Notes: generated by a model from the sequence alone, not told the origin. A stretch of DNA of 64,000 nucleotides from Bacteroidales bacterium (GCA_017625535.1 JAGAKR010000019.1:1-64000); one strand, 5' to 3'. Shown: positions 16,245 through 27,061, counted from the first letter of the stretch. Made by a program: numbers and translations.

Positions 16245-18206
16245 TTATTCACTCAATTTTGCCCACTCATCCATCTTCTCATCCAGTTCCCTCTTGGCAG
16301 TTTCATATTTTGCTGTAAGTTCAAGGATTTTGTCGGGAGCAGTAACATTGCAAAGTTCCTCTTCCAGACCTGCAATTATCCCCTCCAGTTCCTCAATCCT
16401 CTTTTCGCACTGTTCAATCTTCTTCTTCAGCCTGCTCTTCTCCCTCTCAATCTCCTTCATCTGCTGGTAAGTGAGTTGTGCCTGGGCCTTGTTTTCCTGC
16501 TTCCCGATAGTTTCATTGCCTGTAACCTTCTCTGCAACGGCGCCACCAGCGGAAGACTGTGAAGCCGGAGCCTTCCTCTCCAGTTCATTCAGGTTTTCCA
16601 ACCTTTTCCTTGCAAGGAAATCCTGCACACCACCCAGATGTTCCTTAACCTTTCCGTCCTTGAACTCATAAATCTTGTCTACAAGCCCGTCAAGGAAATC
16701 ACGGTCGTGAGATACTATTACCAAAGTGCCGTCGTATGCCTGCAGAGCCTGTTTGAGGATATCCTTGGATATAAGGTCCATATGGTTGGTAGGCTCATCC
16801 AATGCCAGCAGGTTATGCGGCTTTAGCATCAGTTTGGCCATTGCCAGACGGGCTCTCTCACCACCGCTCAATACGGCAACCTTTTTGTCTATATCCTCAC
16901 CCCTGAAAAGGAATGCACCCAGAATATCCCTCAATTTTGTGCGGATATCCCCCACTGCAATCTTGTCAAGGGTGTCAAACACTGTGTCATTCTTGTCCAG
17001 TACATCCTCCTGGTTCTGGGCAAAGTAACCCATATCCACATTATAACCTAAGCCGGCCTGGCCATCTATCGGGAAGAGTTCCTTTGTTATGATTCTCATA
17101 AGGGTGGTCTTTCCCTCTCCGTTCCTCCCCACAAAGGCAATCTTCTCCCCTCTCTCTATGGTTACATTCACTCCGTCTATAATCACTTTGCTTCCGTAAC
17201 CTATGGTTGCATCCTTTGCACTGAACACTATCTGTCCGCTGCGAGGCGCAGGGGGAAATTTCACACTCAGGGCACTCTTGTCCTCAATGTCCACCTCTAT
17301 CCTCTCCAGTTTGTCAAGCTGTTTTATGCGGCTCTGCACCTGGTTGCTCTTTGTGGCCTTGTAACGGAACCTCTCTATGAACTCCTCGGTCTTCTCAATC
17401 ATCTTCTGCTGGTTCTCGTACGCCGCCAACTGCTGCTGCATACGCTCGGCCCTCAGTTCCTTGTATTTGCTGTAAGGAACCTTGTAGTCATATATTTTGC
17501 CAAGCATAATCTCTACGGTACGCTTGGTAATGTTGTCAAGGAATTTGCGGTCGTGCGAGATGAGCACTATTGCGCCGGGAAAACTCTTAAGATAATCCTC
17601 AAACCACTCAATAGATTCAATGTCAAGGTGGTTGGTAGGCTCATCCAGCAGCAGTACATCAGGTTTGCGCAAAAGCACCTTTGCCAGTTCAATGCGCATA
17701 TTCCACCCCTGGCTGAAAGTTGCTGTAGAGCGCTCCAGTTCTTCCCTCTTGAATCCAAGTCCTGTAAGCACCTTTTCTGCCTGTGAACGTACCGGTTCTG
17801 CCTCAAGTATTGCAACACGGTCGTTGTATTCATTCAGTTTTACAATCAGATTATTGTACTGCGGTGAATCATAATCCGTACGCTCTGCAAGTTCCCCGTT
17901 TATCTTTTCAATCTTTTCGTGCAGTTCAAACAGTTCATTGAAGGCGGTAAGGGTCTCATCAATCACACTCTTGTCCTTGGCGTGCTCCATCTGCTGCGGC
18001 AGATACCCCAGAGTGAGCCCCGGAGGAACCATAATCTTCCCGGAAGTGGGGGAATTCAGCCCAAGAATAAGCTTCAGCAGGGTTGATTTACCTGCTCCAT
18101 TCTTCCCGACAAGTCCTATCCTGTCGTTGTCTGTTATATGGAAATTTATATCATTCAGCAACGTGAAACCGCCGAATGACACATTTACATTATTTATCGA
18201 AATCAC
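16245..18206 (-). CDS. ABC-F family ATPase (Uup/EttA-like translation factor)
   Basis: A 653-aa soluble protein with two ABC domains and no membrane segment, as in ABC-F ribosome-acting factors. The first domain has Walker A GKNGAGKS (about 35-42) and signature FSQGWNMR. The second has GRNGEGKT and LSGGERARLAMAK. The two are joined by the ABC-F linker (about 235-300). A C-terminal Glu/Lys-rich coiled coil (about 560-650) resembles Uup. The start is GTG at 18206 (VISINNVNVSFGG). No nearby ATG preserves the first strand, so GTG is very likely. It overlaps the tatC stop by 17 bp, suggesting translational coupling. Confidence 0.93.
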   Translation of the reverse strand: MISINNVNVSFGGFTLLNDINFHITDNDRIGLVGKNGAGKSTLLKLILGLNSPTSGKIMVPPGLTLGYLPQQMEHAKDKSVIDETLTAFNELFELHEKIEKINGELAERTDYDSPQYNNLIVKLNEYNDRVAILEAEPVRSQAEKVLTGLGFKREELERSTATFSQGWNMRIELAKVLLRKPDVLLLDEPTNHLDIESIEWFEDYLKSFPGAIVLISHDRKFLDNITKRTVEIMLGKIYDYKVPYSKYKELRAERMQQQLAAYENQQKMIEKTEEFIERFRYKATKSNQVQSRIKQLDKLERIEVDIEDKSALSVKFPPAPRSGQIVFSAKDATIGYGSKVIIDGVNVTIERGEKIAFVGRNGEGKTTLMRIITKELFPIDGQAGLGYNVDMGYFAQNQEDVLDKNDTVFDTLDKIAVGDIRTKLRDILGAFLFRGEDIDKKVAVLSGGERARLAMAKLMLKPHNLLALDEPTNHMDLISKDILKQALQAYDGTLVIVSHDRDFLDGLVDKIYEFKDGKVKEHLGGVQDFLARKRLENLNELERKAPASQSSAGGAVAEKVTGNETIGKQENKAQAQLTYQQMKEIEREKSRLKKKIEQCEKRIEELEGIIAGLEEELCNVTAPDKILELTAKYETAKRELDEKMDEWAKLSE

Positions 18207-18954
18207 GGCAAACCAAAATGCTTAATTCATACAAACCATACAGCGGCAGCCCCACTGCCATAAGGGTGAAAGGATCACCGCTTGGGGTAATGAATGCTGC
18301 AACCACAAGCATTACCACAAAAGCGTGCCTGCGGTATTTCTTAAGGAAACTTTTGGTGAGTATCCCAATTTTTGAAAGTATTACGGCAAGTGAAGGCATT
18401 TCAAACACCACTCCCATTATAAGGATGAGCCAGGTGAACATAGAAATGTAGGACTGCAGCGAAATCTGGTTGGCAACCTCATAACTCACCTGGTATGTTC
18501 CAAGGAACCTCAGTGTAAGGGGGAAAATGAGAAAATATCCTACAAGTACACCCAGCAGGAAGAGTACCCCTGAAAATGCGAAAGCAGCCTGGGCAGCCCT
18601 CTTTTCGTTTTCATATAGAGCGGGCTTTACAAAACTCCACAACTGGTATATGATGAACGGTATTGCAAGCACAAGGGCAAAATAGAATGTTGTGCTTACG
18701 TGTATGAAAAATTGTGCCGAAAGGTCTATGTTTATAAGTTCAAGATGAAATTCGGGAAGCATTGGCATATTCAACAGAAGCAGGGCCTTGTCTATAAGCC
18801 TGTACAGTACAAAGTCTGAATCTATTGGTGCAAACACCACAGTATTGAACACAAAATCCTTTGCCATAAATATTCCGGCCATAAGTACCGCAATAACTAC
18901 AGCAGAACGGAACAGCACCTTGCGCAGTTCGTCAAGGTGCTCCCAGAATGTCAT
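18190..18954 (-). CDS. tatC: Sec-independent protein translocase TatC
   Basis: A 254-aa inner-membrane core of the twin-arginine translocase. The conserved N-terminal cytoplasmic motif FWEHLDELRKVLFRS is present, and six membrane helices can be followed, with the family Phe/Pro-rich loop around FVKPALYENEKR. The ATG at 18954 is preferred over a TTG at 18969 that directly abuts the tatA stop. tatA lies immediately upstream, as expected. With TatA only and no TatB-like gene, this is a minimal TatAC system. Confidence 0.96.
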   Translation of the reverse strand: MTFWEHLDELRKVLFRSAVVIAVLMAGIFMAKDFVFNTVVFAPIDSDFVLYRLIDKALLLLNMPMLPEFHLELINIDLSAQFFIHVSTTFYFALVLAIPFIIYQLWSFVKPALYENEKRAAQAAFAFSGVLFLLGVLVGYFLIFPLTLRFLGTYQVSYEVANQISLQSYISMFTWLILIMGVVFEMPSLAVILSKIGILTKSFLKKYRRHAFVVMLVVAAFITPSGDPFTLMAVGLPLYGLYELSILVCRDFDK

Positions 18955-18969
18955 CTCCTTTTCGCCCAA

Positions 18970-19182
18970 TTATTTCTTCTCCTCTTTTTTGTCGTCAGTT
19001 GCAATGTCGGTGTTTATCTCATCCTCAATACCCTTCACACCGTCTTTGAAACTCTTTACACCTTTTCCTATACCCTTCATTAACTCAGGAATTTTCTTTC
19101 CTCCAAAGAGCAATAATACTATAAGTGCAATAACAATTACCTCACCGGCACCAAAACTGCCGAACAAAAGCAAACCTCTCAT
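18970..19182 (-). CDS. tatA: Twin-arginine translocase subunit TatA/E
   Basis: A 70-aa protein with one N-terminal membrane helix (about 8-25), the hinge FGGKKIPELMKGIGKG and an amphipathic helix (KGVKSFKDGVKGIEDEI), then a charged tail. This is the standard TatA layout; the FGxKK-PEL stretch is diagnostic. It is 11 bp downstream of the thioesterase and directly upstream of tatC. Confidence 0.95.
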   Translation of the reverse strand: MRGLLLFGSFGAGEVIVIALIVLLLFGGKKIPELMKGIGKGVKSFKDGVKGIEDEINTDIATDDKKEEKK

Positions 19183-19193
19183 ATAAGTATAAT

Positions 19194-19631
19194 TTAAAAG
19201 TATTTTTGCATAATCTCTGCGGCATAATCAGGAATCCTGCATGGTCTCCTGGTATCTGCCTTTATGAATCCAATCACCACTTCACCCTCTGCCACTGTTG
19301 CCCCTATCTCTGCAGGGAGTGTCTCGGGGTTCTGTGAACTCTCCTTCACAATCCTTGTCTTTATCTTCATTTTTGCCATTGGCATACTCTCCACACTGGA
19401 AATGATCCTCAATGTCTCTCCCATCCTGGATGGAGTCTTGTATGTGCAGAAAGTTGACACTACAGGGAGCATCACCCCCCTTCCCTCTATTTCACTTATC
19501 GGGAGCCCTATCTCTTCCAGCATCTTTATCCTGCCATATTCAAAATAGCGGATATAGTTGGAATGATGCACTATCCCCATAAGGTCGGTCTCGTAATATC
19601 TTACATCAATGGTACACTCTGTCTGTATCAT
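19194..19631 (-). CDS. YbgC-like 4HBT acyl-CoA thioesterase
   Basis: A 145-aa hotdog-fold thioesterase. The catalytic motif YYETDLMGIVHHSNYIRYFE (about 12-31) carries the Asp and the HHSNY stretch seen in YbgC/4-hydroxybenzoyl-CoA thioesterases. The substrate acyl-CoA is unknown. It is packed 1 bp after the Ca2+ ATPase and 11 bp before tatA, so it is surely co-transcribed. YbgC proteins often sit in envelope (Tol-Pal) operons elsewhere. Here the neighbours are the Tat genes. Confidence 0.9.
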   Translation of the reverse strand: MIQTECTIDVRYYETDLMGIVHHSNYIRYFEYGRIKMLEEIGLPISEIEGRGVMLPVVSTFCTYKTPSRMGETLRIISSVESMPMAKMKIKTRIVKESSQNPETLPAEIGATVAEGEVVIGFIKADTRRPCRIPDYAAEIMQKYF

Positions 19632-19632
19632 C

Positions 19633-22215
19633 TCATTTGCTGTTTAGTCTTGCAATAAACCTCTTTGCCTCACCAATCCAAAGTACAAGTGAAGTTCCTG
19701 CCACTATCATTGTCCAATGTTCCAGACTCAGAGGCTCTGTTCTGAAGAACCCTCCGCCAAACTGGATTATAATTACCTGCAATACAAGTATAAGTGCTGC
19801 AATTACAAGGAAATATTTGTTCTCGCCCAATTTGTGGAATGCGGAGTTGTTTCCTCCAAGTGTCCTTGCATTGAACATGTTCCAGAACTGCATCATCACA
19901 AATATAGTAAAGAATGCTGAGAGTTCATAAACTGTCATTTCACCATCGCTGTTCATCCATATGAGAAGGCCAAGCAGAATGGCAAGGAATATCAGCCCTA
20001 CACCAAAGATATTGAACATCATAGGCTTTGAAATTATGAAGTCATTTATACCCCTCGGCTTCTTCTTCATAACCTCTTTGTATGAAGGCTCGCTTGCCAG
20101 GGCGAGTGCAGCAAATGTGTCCATAATCAGGTTTACCCAAAGCATCTGGGTAACTGTAAGCGGGAACTCAATTCCAATGAACGGCCCAATAAGGGCTGTA
20201 AACAGTGCCACTACATTTATGGTAAGTTGGAACTGGATGAATTTCTGGATATTCAGATAAATCGAACGGCCCCATCTTACTGCAGTGGTAACACTTGCAA
20301 ATGAATCATCCAGCAGTATTATATCACTGGCCTCCTTGGCAACTGCTGTACCTGTACCCATAGCCAGTCCAACATCTGCATAGTTGAGTGCAGGTGCATC
20401 GTTTGTACCGTCACCTGTAACCGAAACAACCTGTCCGCTCTGCTGGAGCAGTTTCACAAGTCTCATCTTGTCTGCAGGCCTTGCACGGGACATCACTTTT
20501 ATATTAAGGGCAGCCTCTGTTGCCGCAGCATCATCAAGTTCTGAGAAAGCAGTTCCAGTAATGTGGTTCTTCTCAAGGGTGTCTCCCTCTCTCCACAAAC
20601 CTGCCTGACGTGCAATTTCAACTGCTGTAAGGGAAGTGTCCCCCGTAACAATTTTAACGGCAATACCGGCATCTGTACATTGTTGCATTGCTGCAGGTAC
20701 ATCGTGCCTTATAGGGTCTGCAATTGCCACAAAACCTGTATAATTGAATTTGTTTCCGTTTACAAGGTCTGCAATCTCTATGTCTGCATCAAGAAGAGGA
20801 ATATCAATTTTTGCAAAGGCAAGAGACCTCATTCCTTTCTCCTGATATTCCCTCACTTTTGCAAGTTCCTTCTCCACATCAAGGTTGCCGCATTTGCCGA
20901 AGATAATCTCCGGTGCACCCTTTATAAGCAGTGTAACTTTGTCGGGACAATCAAAATCTGCAATGGTGGCCATATACTTCCTCTCTGTGCTGAAGGGGAG
21001 CCTTTTTACCACTTTATATTTCAGTCGGAGTTCCTCGTATGAATAATTGTTTGCGGCCAGGTAGAGCAGCAATGCCCCCTCTGTAGGGTTTCCTACGGCA
21101 GATAGTTCCCCGTCAGGGTCCTTTTCAAGGAGTGCTGTTGAATTCAGGGCAATCTCACGGGCAAAATTTTCGTCGGGAGTGGCTGAATAATATTGTACCT
21201 GCATCTTGTTCTGGGTAAGGGTACCTGTCTTGTCTGTGCAGATTACTGTTGTTGCACCCATTGTTTCGCAGGCGTGCATTTTCCTTACAAGGGTATTCCC
21301 CGCAGTCATCTTGCGCATACTGTATGCAAGGCTCAGGGTAACGCTCATTGCAAGTCCTTCAGGAACCGCCACAACTATAAGTGTAACGGCAATCATAAAG
21401 AAACTCAGCAGCAGGGTCATATTCTCCAGTGTAAAGGAGAATGTAAGTATCCCCACAATGTAATCCCTTATTACCAGGGCAAGGAATGTAAGGCCTGCAA
21501 CTGTAAAGCCTATCTTCCCGATAACTCCGCTCAGTTTGTCCAACTGCCTGTTCAGAGGGGTTTTTGCACCGGTAAGTTCTGCCGCCTGACGGGCAGTCTT
21601 TCCAATCTCCGTAGCATCACCCACAGCGGTAACCTCCATAATTCCGTCACCCTCTGTAACGGTAGTGCCCCTGTAAATGCAGTTGGGTGAATATGTGCCT
21701 GCAAAATCCTTTACCGGAATGTGTGTCTTTCTGGAAGAAACAGATTCACCGTTCAGTGAGGATTCGTTTACGCTAAGTTCCATTGTCTCCAGAAGCCTTC
21801 CGTCTGCAGGAATCTCATCTCCCTGGGTTACAATTACAATGTCACCTACAACCAGATCATTTTTAGGAACCTGTGTAACGGCACCGTTCCTGTACACTTT
21901 TACCGGAACAGTGTCATTTATCTGATTAAGGATGTCAAACTCTTTTCCTGCCCTGTACTCATTTATGAATGAAAGGAATGTGGCAAGGAATACAGCCAAC
22001 AGGATACCGAAACTCTCAACCATTGAGCCGTGGAAATATCCTGTTATGAAAGACAATGCTGTTGCAAAAAGCAGCAGTTTGATTATCGGGTCATTGAATT
22101 TCCCCAATAACAATTTAACCCAACTCTCCCTTGCGGGGGGAGTCAGGTCATTGGAGCCGTGGGCGGCTCTACTTTCTTGTACCTCTTTATCAGATAATCC
22201 TTTATATGATTGCAT
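19633..22215 (-). CDS. Calcium-translocating P-type ATPase (PMCA-like)
   Basis: An 860-aa P2-type cation ATPase. Residues 1-60 form the cation-ATPase N-terminal domain. The actuator domain contains LNGESVSSRK (family TGES). VPEGLAMSVTLSLAYSM is the M4 ion-binding segment (PEGL). The phosphorylation site is ICTDKTGTLTQNKMQ. The hinge is TGDGTNDAPAL, and there is a C-terminal cluster of six helices. Ca2+ is the best guess (PEGL plus NLIMDTFAALALA in M6, as in bacterial and PMCA-type Ca2+ pumps). Na+ or H+ cannot be excluded. It is 5 bp after valS on the same strand. Confidence 0.9.
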   Translation of the reverse strand: MQSYKGLSDKEVQESRAAHGSNDLTPPARESWVKLLLGKFNDPIIKLLLFATALSFITGYFHGSMVESFGILLAVFLATFLSFINEYRAGKEFDILNQINDTVPVKVYRNGAVTQVPKNDLVVGDIVIVTQGDEIPADGRLLETMELSVNESSLNGESVSSRKTHIPVKDFAGTYSPNCIYRGTTVTEGDGIMEVTAVGDATEIGKTARQAAELTGAKTPLNRQLDKLSGVIGKIGFTVAGLTFLALVIRDYIVGILTFSFTLENMTLLLSFFMIAVTLIVVAVPEGLAMSVTLSLAYSMRKMTAGNTLVRKMHACETMGATTVICTDKTGTLTQNKMQVQYYSATPDENFAREIALNSTALLEKDPDGELSAVGNPTEGALLLYLAANNYSYEELRLKYKVVKRLPFSTERKYMATIADFDCPDKVTLLIKGAPEIIFGKCGNLDVEKELAKVREYQEKGMRSLAFAKIDIPLLDADIEIADLVNGNKFNYTGFVAIADPIRHDVPAAMQQCTDAGIAVKIVTGDTSLTAVEIARQAGLWREGDTLEKNHITGTAFSELDDAAATEAALNIKVMSRARPADKMRLVKLLQQSGQVVSVTGDGTNDAPALNYADVGLAMGTGTAVAKEASDIILLDDSFASVTTAVRWGRSIYLNIQKFIQFQLTINVVALFTALIGPFIGIEFPLTVTQMLWVNLIMDTFAALALASEPSYKEVMKKKPRGINDFIISKPMMFNIFGVGLIFLAILLGLLIWMNSDGEMTVYELSAFFTIFVMMQFWNMFNARTLGGNNSAFHKLGENKYFLVIAALILVLQVIIIQFGGGFFRTEPLSLEHWTMIVAGTSLVLWIGEAKRFIARLNSK

Positions 22216-22220
22216 CTTGT

Positions 22221-24974
22221 TTACTTTTTAAGCAGCGCTGCAATTCTGTTGTGAAGGTTCTCCAGTTTTGTTGTTGCATCTGCCTGCTTCTTGCGCTCCA
22301 TTGCAACAACATTCTCAGGTGCGTTGTTTACAAACTTCTCATTTGAGAGTTTTCCGTTCACCTGTTTGAGGAATTTCTCAAAATACTCAATCTCTGCCTT
22401 CATCTTTGCAACCTCCTCCTCTACATTTATATGTTCGTTGAGCGGTACAAAGAACTCGCTGGTCTTTATCATAAAGTTCACACCCTGCGCATCTGCATCA
22501 AATGCATCAACTACATTAATGTTGGTGATGTTTGCAAGTTTCTTTATGATTGCATCCATAGAAGCGTTATAAGGTGCCTTTGCAAAAATCTCAAGTGCCT
22601 CTTTTGGAGATATCTGTTTGCTCTGCCTTATGTTCCTCACGTTCATTACAATCTGCTGAGCATTCTCAAACTGCTCAAGCAAATCTGCAGAGAAATTGTT
22701 TCCTGCAGGAACACTCTGGAACATAATTGTCTCACCCTCCTGGCGCCTGCTCAGGTTCTGCCACAACTCCTCTGTGATGAACGGCATAAACGGATGGAGT
22801 ATCCTCAGCAATGAGTCAAAGAAGCCTTTGGTTGCATTGTATGTTGCAGGATCAATTCCTGCCCCGTATGCAGGTTTCACCATCTCAAGATACCACGCGC
22901 AGAAATCATCCCAGAACAGTTTGTAGATTGCCATAAGGGCCTCAGACAAACGGTATTTGCCAAGAAGGTCCTCAATCTCAGCACTTACTTTTGCAAGCAT
23001 TGCATCAAACCACTCCACTGCAACTCTTGCACTTTCAGGCTGCTGTGCGTTCCCGTCAACATTCCAGCCGCTTACAAGACGGAATGCATTCCATATCTTG
23101 TTGTTGAAGTTCCTTCCCTGCTCGCACAAAGCCTCATCAAAGAGGATGTCATTTCCTGCAGGGGCAGAGAGCATCATACCCATACGTACCGCATCCGCGC
23201 CATATTTTGCAATGAGTTCAAGAGGGTCAGGTGAGTTTCCAAGTGATTTTGACATCTTGCGTCCCAACTTGTCCCTTACAATACCTGTAAAGTACACATT
23301 CTTGAACGGCATATCTTTCTTGTACTCATAACCTGCCATAATCATTCTGGCTACCCAGAAGAAGATGATGTCCGGTCCGGTTACAAGGTCGCTTGTAGGG
23401 TAGTAATAATTCAGTTCTTCATTGTCGGGATTATTGATTCCTCCGAACAATGAAAGTGGCCATAGCCAAGATGAGAACCAGGTATCCAGTGCATCATCAT
23501 CCTGTCTGAGGTCTGCTGCTGTAATGTTCTCATACCCGGGGATTGCCTTTGCAAGTTCAAGTGCCTTTTCCGCTGTTTCAGCCACTACAAACTTCTCCTC
23601 CCCTTCTGCTGTTGCAGGAAGGAAATATGCTGGGATTCTGTGGCCCCACCACAACTGGCGGCTGATGCACCAGTCCTGGATGTTGCTCAACCAGTTGTTG
23701 TATGTGGTCTTGTATTTTGGAGGATAGAACTTGAGTTCATCATTCATTACAGGTGGAAGTGCAATGTCTGCAAAATGCTGCATGTTCAGGAACCACTGCA
23801 TACAAAGACGTGGCTCAACTGCAGTGTCTGAGTTCCTTTCCGAATAACCTACCTTATTCTGGTAATCTTCAACCTTCTCAAGAAGCCCTGCTGCCTCAAG
23901 ATCCTTTACAATCTGTTTGCGTACTGCCATACGGTCCATACCCACATACATTCCTGCGGCTTCGCTCAATGTTGCATCAGCATTGAAAATGTCAATTGTC
24001 TCAAGATTGTGGGTTTTGCCCAACATATAGTCATTGGTGTCGTGGGCTGGGGTAACTTTAAGACAACCTGTACCGAACTCAATCTCAACGTATCTGTCTT
24101 CAATTACAGGAATTGCGCGGTTTACAAGTGGAACAATCACCTTTTTCCCTTTCAACCAGGTGTTTTTAGGGTCTTTAGGGTTGATGCACATTGCGGTATC
24201 ACCCATAATTGTCTCCGGACGGGTTGTTGCAACAACAGCATAACGTCTGCCCTGCTCATCCCTGTGAAGGATCTGGTGTTTTACAGTGGCATCAAATGGG
24301 TCTGAAGGCTGCAATGTTACAGCATCCGCCTCCTGGCCGTCTGTGCTTCCTGCCTCTTCCTCCACAAAATATTTGAGGTAATAGAGTTTGCTCTTCTCAT
24401 CCTTGTATATAACCTCCTCGTTGCTCAAGGCTGTCTGGGCTTTAGGATCCCAGTTCACCATTCTCAACCCTCTGTAGATAAGTCCTTTGTTGTAAAGGTC
24501 CACAAATACCTTAATTACACTTGCGCTCCTCTCTTCATCCATTGTGAATGCTGTCCTGTCCCAGTCACAACTTGCACCAAGCTTGCGCAACTGTTTCAGG
24601 ATGATTCCGCCATGCTCGTTTGTCCAGTCCCACGCATGCTTGAGGAATTCCTCCCTGGTAAGGTCACTTTTCTTTATCCCCTGCTCAGAAAGTCTCTTCA
24701 CAACCTTTGCCTCTGTGGCAATAGATGCGTGGTCTGTGCCGGGAACCCAGCAGGCATTTTTACCCTTCATCCTGGCTCTGCGAACCAAAATGTCCTGGAT
24801 TGTGTTATTCAACATATGACCCATATGAAGGACACCAGTTACATTCGGTGGAGGTATTACAATTGTATATGCCTCTCTTTCATCTGGTTCTGAGTGGAAG
24901 AACTTTTTCTCCAACCAATATTCGTACCACTTGTCCTCAATTTGGGCCGGGTTATATTTTGCAGGAATTTCCAT
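22221..24974 (-). CDS. valS: Valine--tRNA ligase
   Basis: A 917-aa class Ia synthetase charging tRNA-Val. The HIGH motif appears as HMGHMLN (about 51-57), the editing (CP1) domain carries [12 protein letters not shown], and the second catalytic motif is [12 protein letters not shown]. After an anticodon-binding domain the C-terminal about 70 residues form the ValS coiled-coil arm. The start ATG at 24974 begins [17 protein letters not shown], the canonical opening. It is the first gene of the long minus-strand run, with a -7 box at 25019-25026 giving a leader of about 40 nt. I see no T-box, which is expected in Bacteroidota. Confidence 0.98.
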   Translation of the reverse strand: MEIPAKYNPAQIEDKWYEYWLEKKFFHSEPDEREAYTIVIPPPNVTGVLHMGHMLNNTIQDILVRRARMKGKNACWVPGTDHASIATEAKVVKRLSEQGIKKSDLTREEFLKHAWDWTNEHGGIILKQLRKLGASCDWDRTAFTMDEERSASVIKVFVDLYNKGLIYRGLRMVNWDPKAQTALSNEEVIYKDEKSKLYYLKYFVEEEAGSTDGQEADAVTLQPSDPFDATVKHQILHRDEQGRRYAVVATTRPETIMGDTAMCINPKDPKNTWLKGKKVIVPLVNRAIPVIEDRYVEIEFGTGCLKVTPAHDTNDYMLGKTHNLETIDIFNADATLSEAAGMYVGMDRMAVRKQIVKDLEAAGLLEKVEDYQNKVGYSERNSDTAVEPRLCMQWFLNMQHFADIALPPVMNDELKFYPPKYKTTYNNWLSNIQDWCISRQLWWGHRIPAYFLPATAEGEEKFVVAETAEKALELAKAIPGYENITAADLRQDDDALDTWFSSWLWPLSLFGGINNPDNEELNYYYPTSDLVTGPDIIFFWVARMIMAGYEYKKDMPFKNVYFTGIVRDKLGRKMSKSLGNSPDPLELIAKYGADAVRMGMMLSAPAGNDILFDEALCEQGRNFNNKIWNAFRLVSGWNVDGNAQQPESARVAVEWFDAMLAKVSAEIEDLLGKYRLSEALMAIYKLFWDDFCAWYLEMVKPAYGAGIDPATYNATKGFFDSLLRILHPFMPFITEELWQNLSRRQEGETIMFQSVPAGNNFSADLLEQFENAQQIVMNVRNIRQSKQISPKEALEIFAKAPYNASMDAIIKKLANITNINVVDAFDADAQGVNFMIKTSEFFVPLNEHINVEEEVAKMKAEIEYFEKFLKQVNGKLSNEKFVNNAPENVVAMERKKQADATTKLENLHNRIAALLKK

Positions 24975-25018
24975 GATAATAATTACACTTTAAATTTCTC
25001 AAAAAACAATTAAGCACG

Positions 25019-25026
25019 CAAAGTTA
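25019..25026 (-). promoter_or_regulatory. Putative -7 box for valS operon
   Basis: caaagtta reads TAACTTTG on the minus strand (TAnnTTTG), 45 bp upstream of the valS ATG. Confidence 0.5.
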
Positions 25027-25073
25027 ATGAAATTAAATATGATGCAAAATTCTATATTAAAGAAAATTATTAG

Positions 25074-25081
25074 TACATTTG
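25074..25081 (+). promoter_or_regulatory. Putative -7 box for etfB-etfA-acyl-CoA dehydrogenase operon
   Basis: TACATTTG matches TAnnTTTG, 58 bp upstream of the etfB ATG. It is divergent from the valS promoter. Confidence 0.5.
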
Positions 25082-25138
25082 CTCGTTAATATGAAAGAAA
25101 CTATAAACCTATACGAGAAAGCATAGATTGATACGGTT

Positions 25139-26014
25139 ATGACAAAAAAATTAAAGATTGTTGTTCTGGCAAAACAAGTGCCGGACACCAGAAATGTCGG
25201 TAAAAATGCTATGACCCCGGAGGGAACAGTAAACAGGGCAGCTCTTCCGGCTATTTTTAATCCAGAAGATATGAATGCCCTTGAGCAGGCATTGTACATC
25301 AAAGACCAGAACCCAGGTTCAGAGGTACTTCTCCTTACAATGGGACCTTTCAGGGCTGCTGATATCATTAGGGAAGGACTTTTCAGAGGCGCAGACGGCG
25401 GAGTCCTCCTTACAGACAGAAAATTCGCAGGTGCAGATACATTGGCCACTTCTTACGCCCTTTCTCAGGCAGTTAAAAAAATCAACCCTGACATAATCCT
25501 TGCAGGCCGCCAGGCAATTGACGGAGATACCGCACAGGTAGGTCCTCAGGTTGCTGAGAAACTTGGCATCCCTCAGGTTACATACGCAGAGGAGATTCAG
25601 GAGATTACAGATACAAAAGTTACAATCAAGAGAAGACTGGAGAGAGGTGTTGAGGTTGTTTCCTGCACACTTCCTTGCCTTGTTACAGTTCACGCTACTG
25701 CAGCGCCTTGCCGTCCAAGACACGCAAAACAGGTGATGAAATACAAATATGCAAGGACTGTTACTGAGGATACAGCAGAAGGTGCAAACTACCTGCTTCC
25801 ATTGTCGGATTATCCTTACCTAAAGATTACTGAGTGGGGTACTGCAGATGTAGGTGGCGAGGATTCAAGTTACGGTATGGCCGGTTCACCTACTAAAGTG
25901 AAGAAGGTTGAGAACATTGTATTCCAGGCAAAAGAGGCAAAGAAACTTACCGCTTCTAATGAAGATATAGATTCTTTGATTTCTGAACTTCTTGCAAACC
26001 ACACTATTGGCTAA
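25139..26014 (+). CDS. etfB: Electron transfer flavoprotein beta subunit (EtfB/FixA)
   Basis: A 291-aa beta subunit of a heterodimeric FAD/AMP flavoprotein that carries electrons from acyl-CoA dehydrogenase. N-terminal IVVLAKQVPDTRNVG and the LAGRQAIDGDTAQVGPQVAEKLG stretch are characteristic. It is somewhat longer than ordinary EtfB (about 250-265 aa), as in anaerobe Etfs. It is followed by etfA (28-bp gap) and acyl-CoA dehydrogenase (2-bp gap), which makes the partner obvious. Whether the complex bifurcates electrons (second FAD in EtfB, ferredoxin reduction) cannot be settled by eye. Confidence 0.93.
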   Translation: MTKKLKIVVLAKQVPDTRNVGKNAMTPEGTVNRAALPAIFNPEDMNALEQALYIKDQNPGSEVLLLTMGPFRAADIIREGLFRGADGGVLLTDRKFAGADTLATSYALSQAVKKINPDIILAGRQAIDGDTAQVGPQVAEKLGIPQVTYAEEIQEITDTKVTIKRRLERGVEVVSCTLPCLVTVHATAAPCRPRHAKQVMKYKYARTVTEDTAEGANYLLPLSDYPYLKITEWGTADVGGEDSSYGMAGSPTKVKKVENIVFQAKEAKKLTASNEDIDSLISELLANHTIG

Positions 26015-26042
26015 CATAGTATTAATTTGAAAAGAGAACAAA

Positions 26043-27059
26043 ATGAACAACATTATAGTATTTTGCGAAACAGACAACGGCAAATTGTGCGATGTGAGCC
26101 TGGAACTTCTTACTAAGGCAAGATCTTTGGCACAAACTCTGAACTGTGATTTGGAGGCTCTGCTTATAGGTTATAATGTAGAGAATCTGCAGAACGAACT
26201 ATACCAGTATGGTGTAAAGACAATCCATCTTGCAGATGACAAGCAGCTTGAGTTCTTCAGAACACTTCCATACGCTTCAATTGCAATTTCATTGTTCAAA
26301 CAGGAGCAGCCTCAGATTGCACTCTTTGGTGCAACCTGCATTGGCCGTGATTTGGCTCCAAGAATTTCAAGTGCACTTCACAGCGGTCTTACTGCAGATT
26401 GTACATCACTTGAGATTGGTGACCACCAGGATGCAAAAGGCAACAGATGGGAGAACCTGCTGTACCAGATCCGTCCTGCATTTGGAGGAAACATCATTGC
26501 AACAATCGTTAACCCTGACCACAGGCCTCAGATGGCAACTGTACGTGAGGGTGTAATGAAGAAAGAGGCTCTTGAGGCTCCAGTTGCAGGATGCATCAAA
26601 AAGATTGATGTAAACTCAATCCTTACAGATGCGGATATGGCTGTAGAGATAATTGAGAGACACATTGAGGAGAAGAAAATAGATATAAAAGGTTCACAGA
26701 TTATTGTAGCCGGCGGTTACGGTGTGGGCAGCAAAGAGAACTTCGGCCTTGTATTTGAACTTGCAAAAGTACTTGGTGCAGAGGTTGGCGCTTCACGTGC
26801 TGCTGTAGATGCAGGTTTCTGTGAGCACGAGAGACAGATTGGACAGACAGGTGTTACTGTAAGGCCTAAACTGTTCATTTCAGTTGGTATTTCAGGTCAG
26901 ATCCAGCACACTGCAGGTATGGACCAGTCATCAATGATCATCTCAATCAACAATGATCCTAACGCTCCTATCCATCAGATAGCAGACTACTCTATCATTG
27001 GAGACCTTAACGAAGTATTACCTAAGATGATTGCATCTTACAAAAAACACAGCAAATAA
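26043..27059 (+). CDS. etfA: Electron transfer flavoprotein alpha subunit (EtfA/FixB)
   Basis: A 338-aa alpha subunit with the FAD-binding C-terminal domain. The signature is GASRAAVDAGFCEHERQIGQTG (about 250-271), then PKLFISVGISGQIQHTAGM and the IVSINxDPxAPI-type end (here IISINNDPNAPIHQIADY). The N-terminal domain pairs with EtfB. Start ATG 26043. No ferredoxin-like extension is present at the N-terminus. It is immediately followed by acyl-CoA dehydrogenase. Confidence 0.95.
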   Translation: MNNIIVFCETDNGKLCDVSLELLTKARSLAQTLNCDLEALLIGYNVENLQNELYQYGVKTIHLADDKQLEFFRTLPYASIAISLFKQEQPQIALFGATCIGRDLAPRISSALHSGLTADCTSLEIGDHQDAKGNRWENLLYQIRPAFGGNIIATIVNPDHRPQMATVREGVMKKEALEAPVAGCIKKIDVNSILTDADMAVEIIERHIEEKKIDIKGSQIIVAGGYGVGSKENFGLVFELAKVLGAEVGASRAAVDAGFCEHERQIGQTGVTVRPKLFISVGISGQIQHTAGMDQSSMIISINNDPNAPIHQIADYSIIGDLNEVLPKMIASYKKHSK

Positions 27060-27061
27060 TT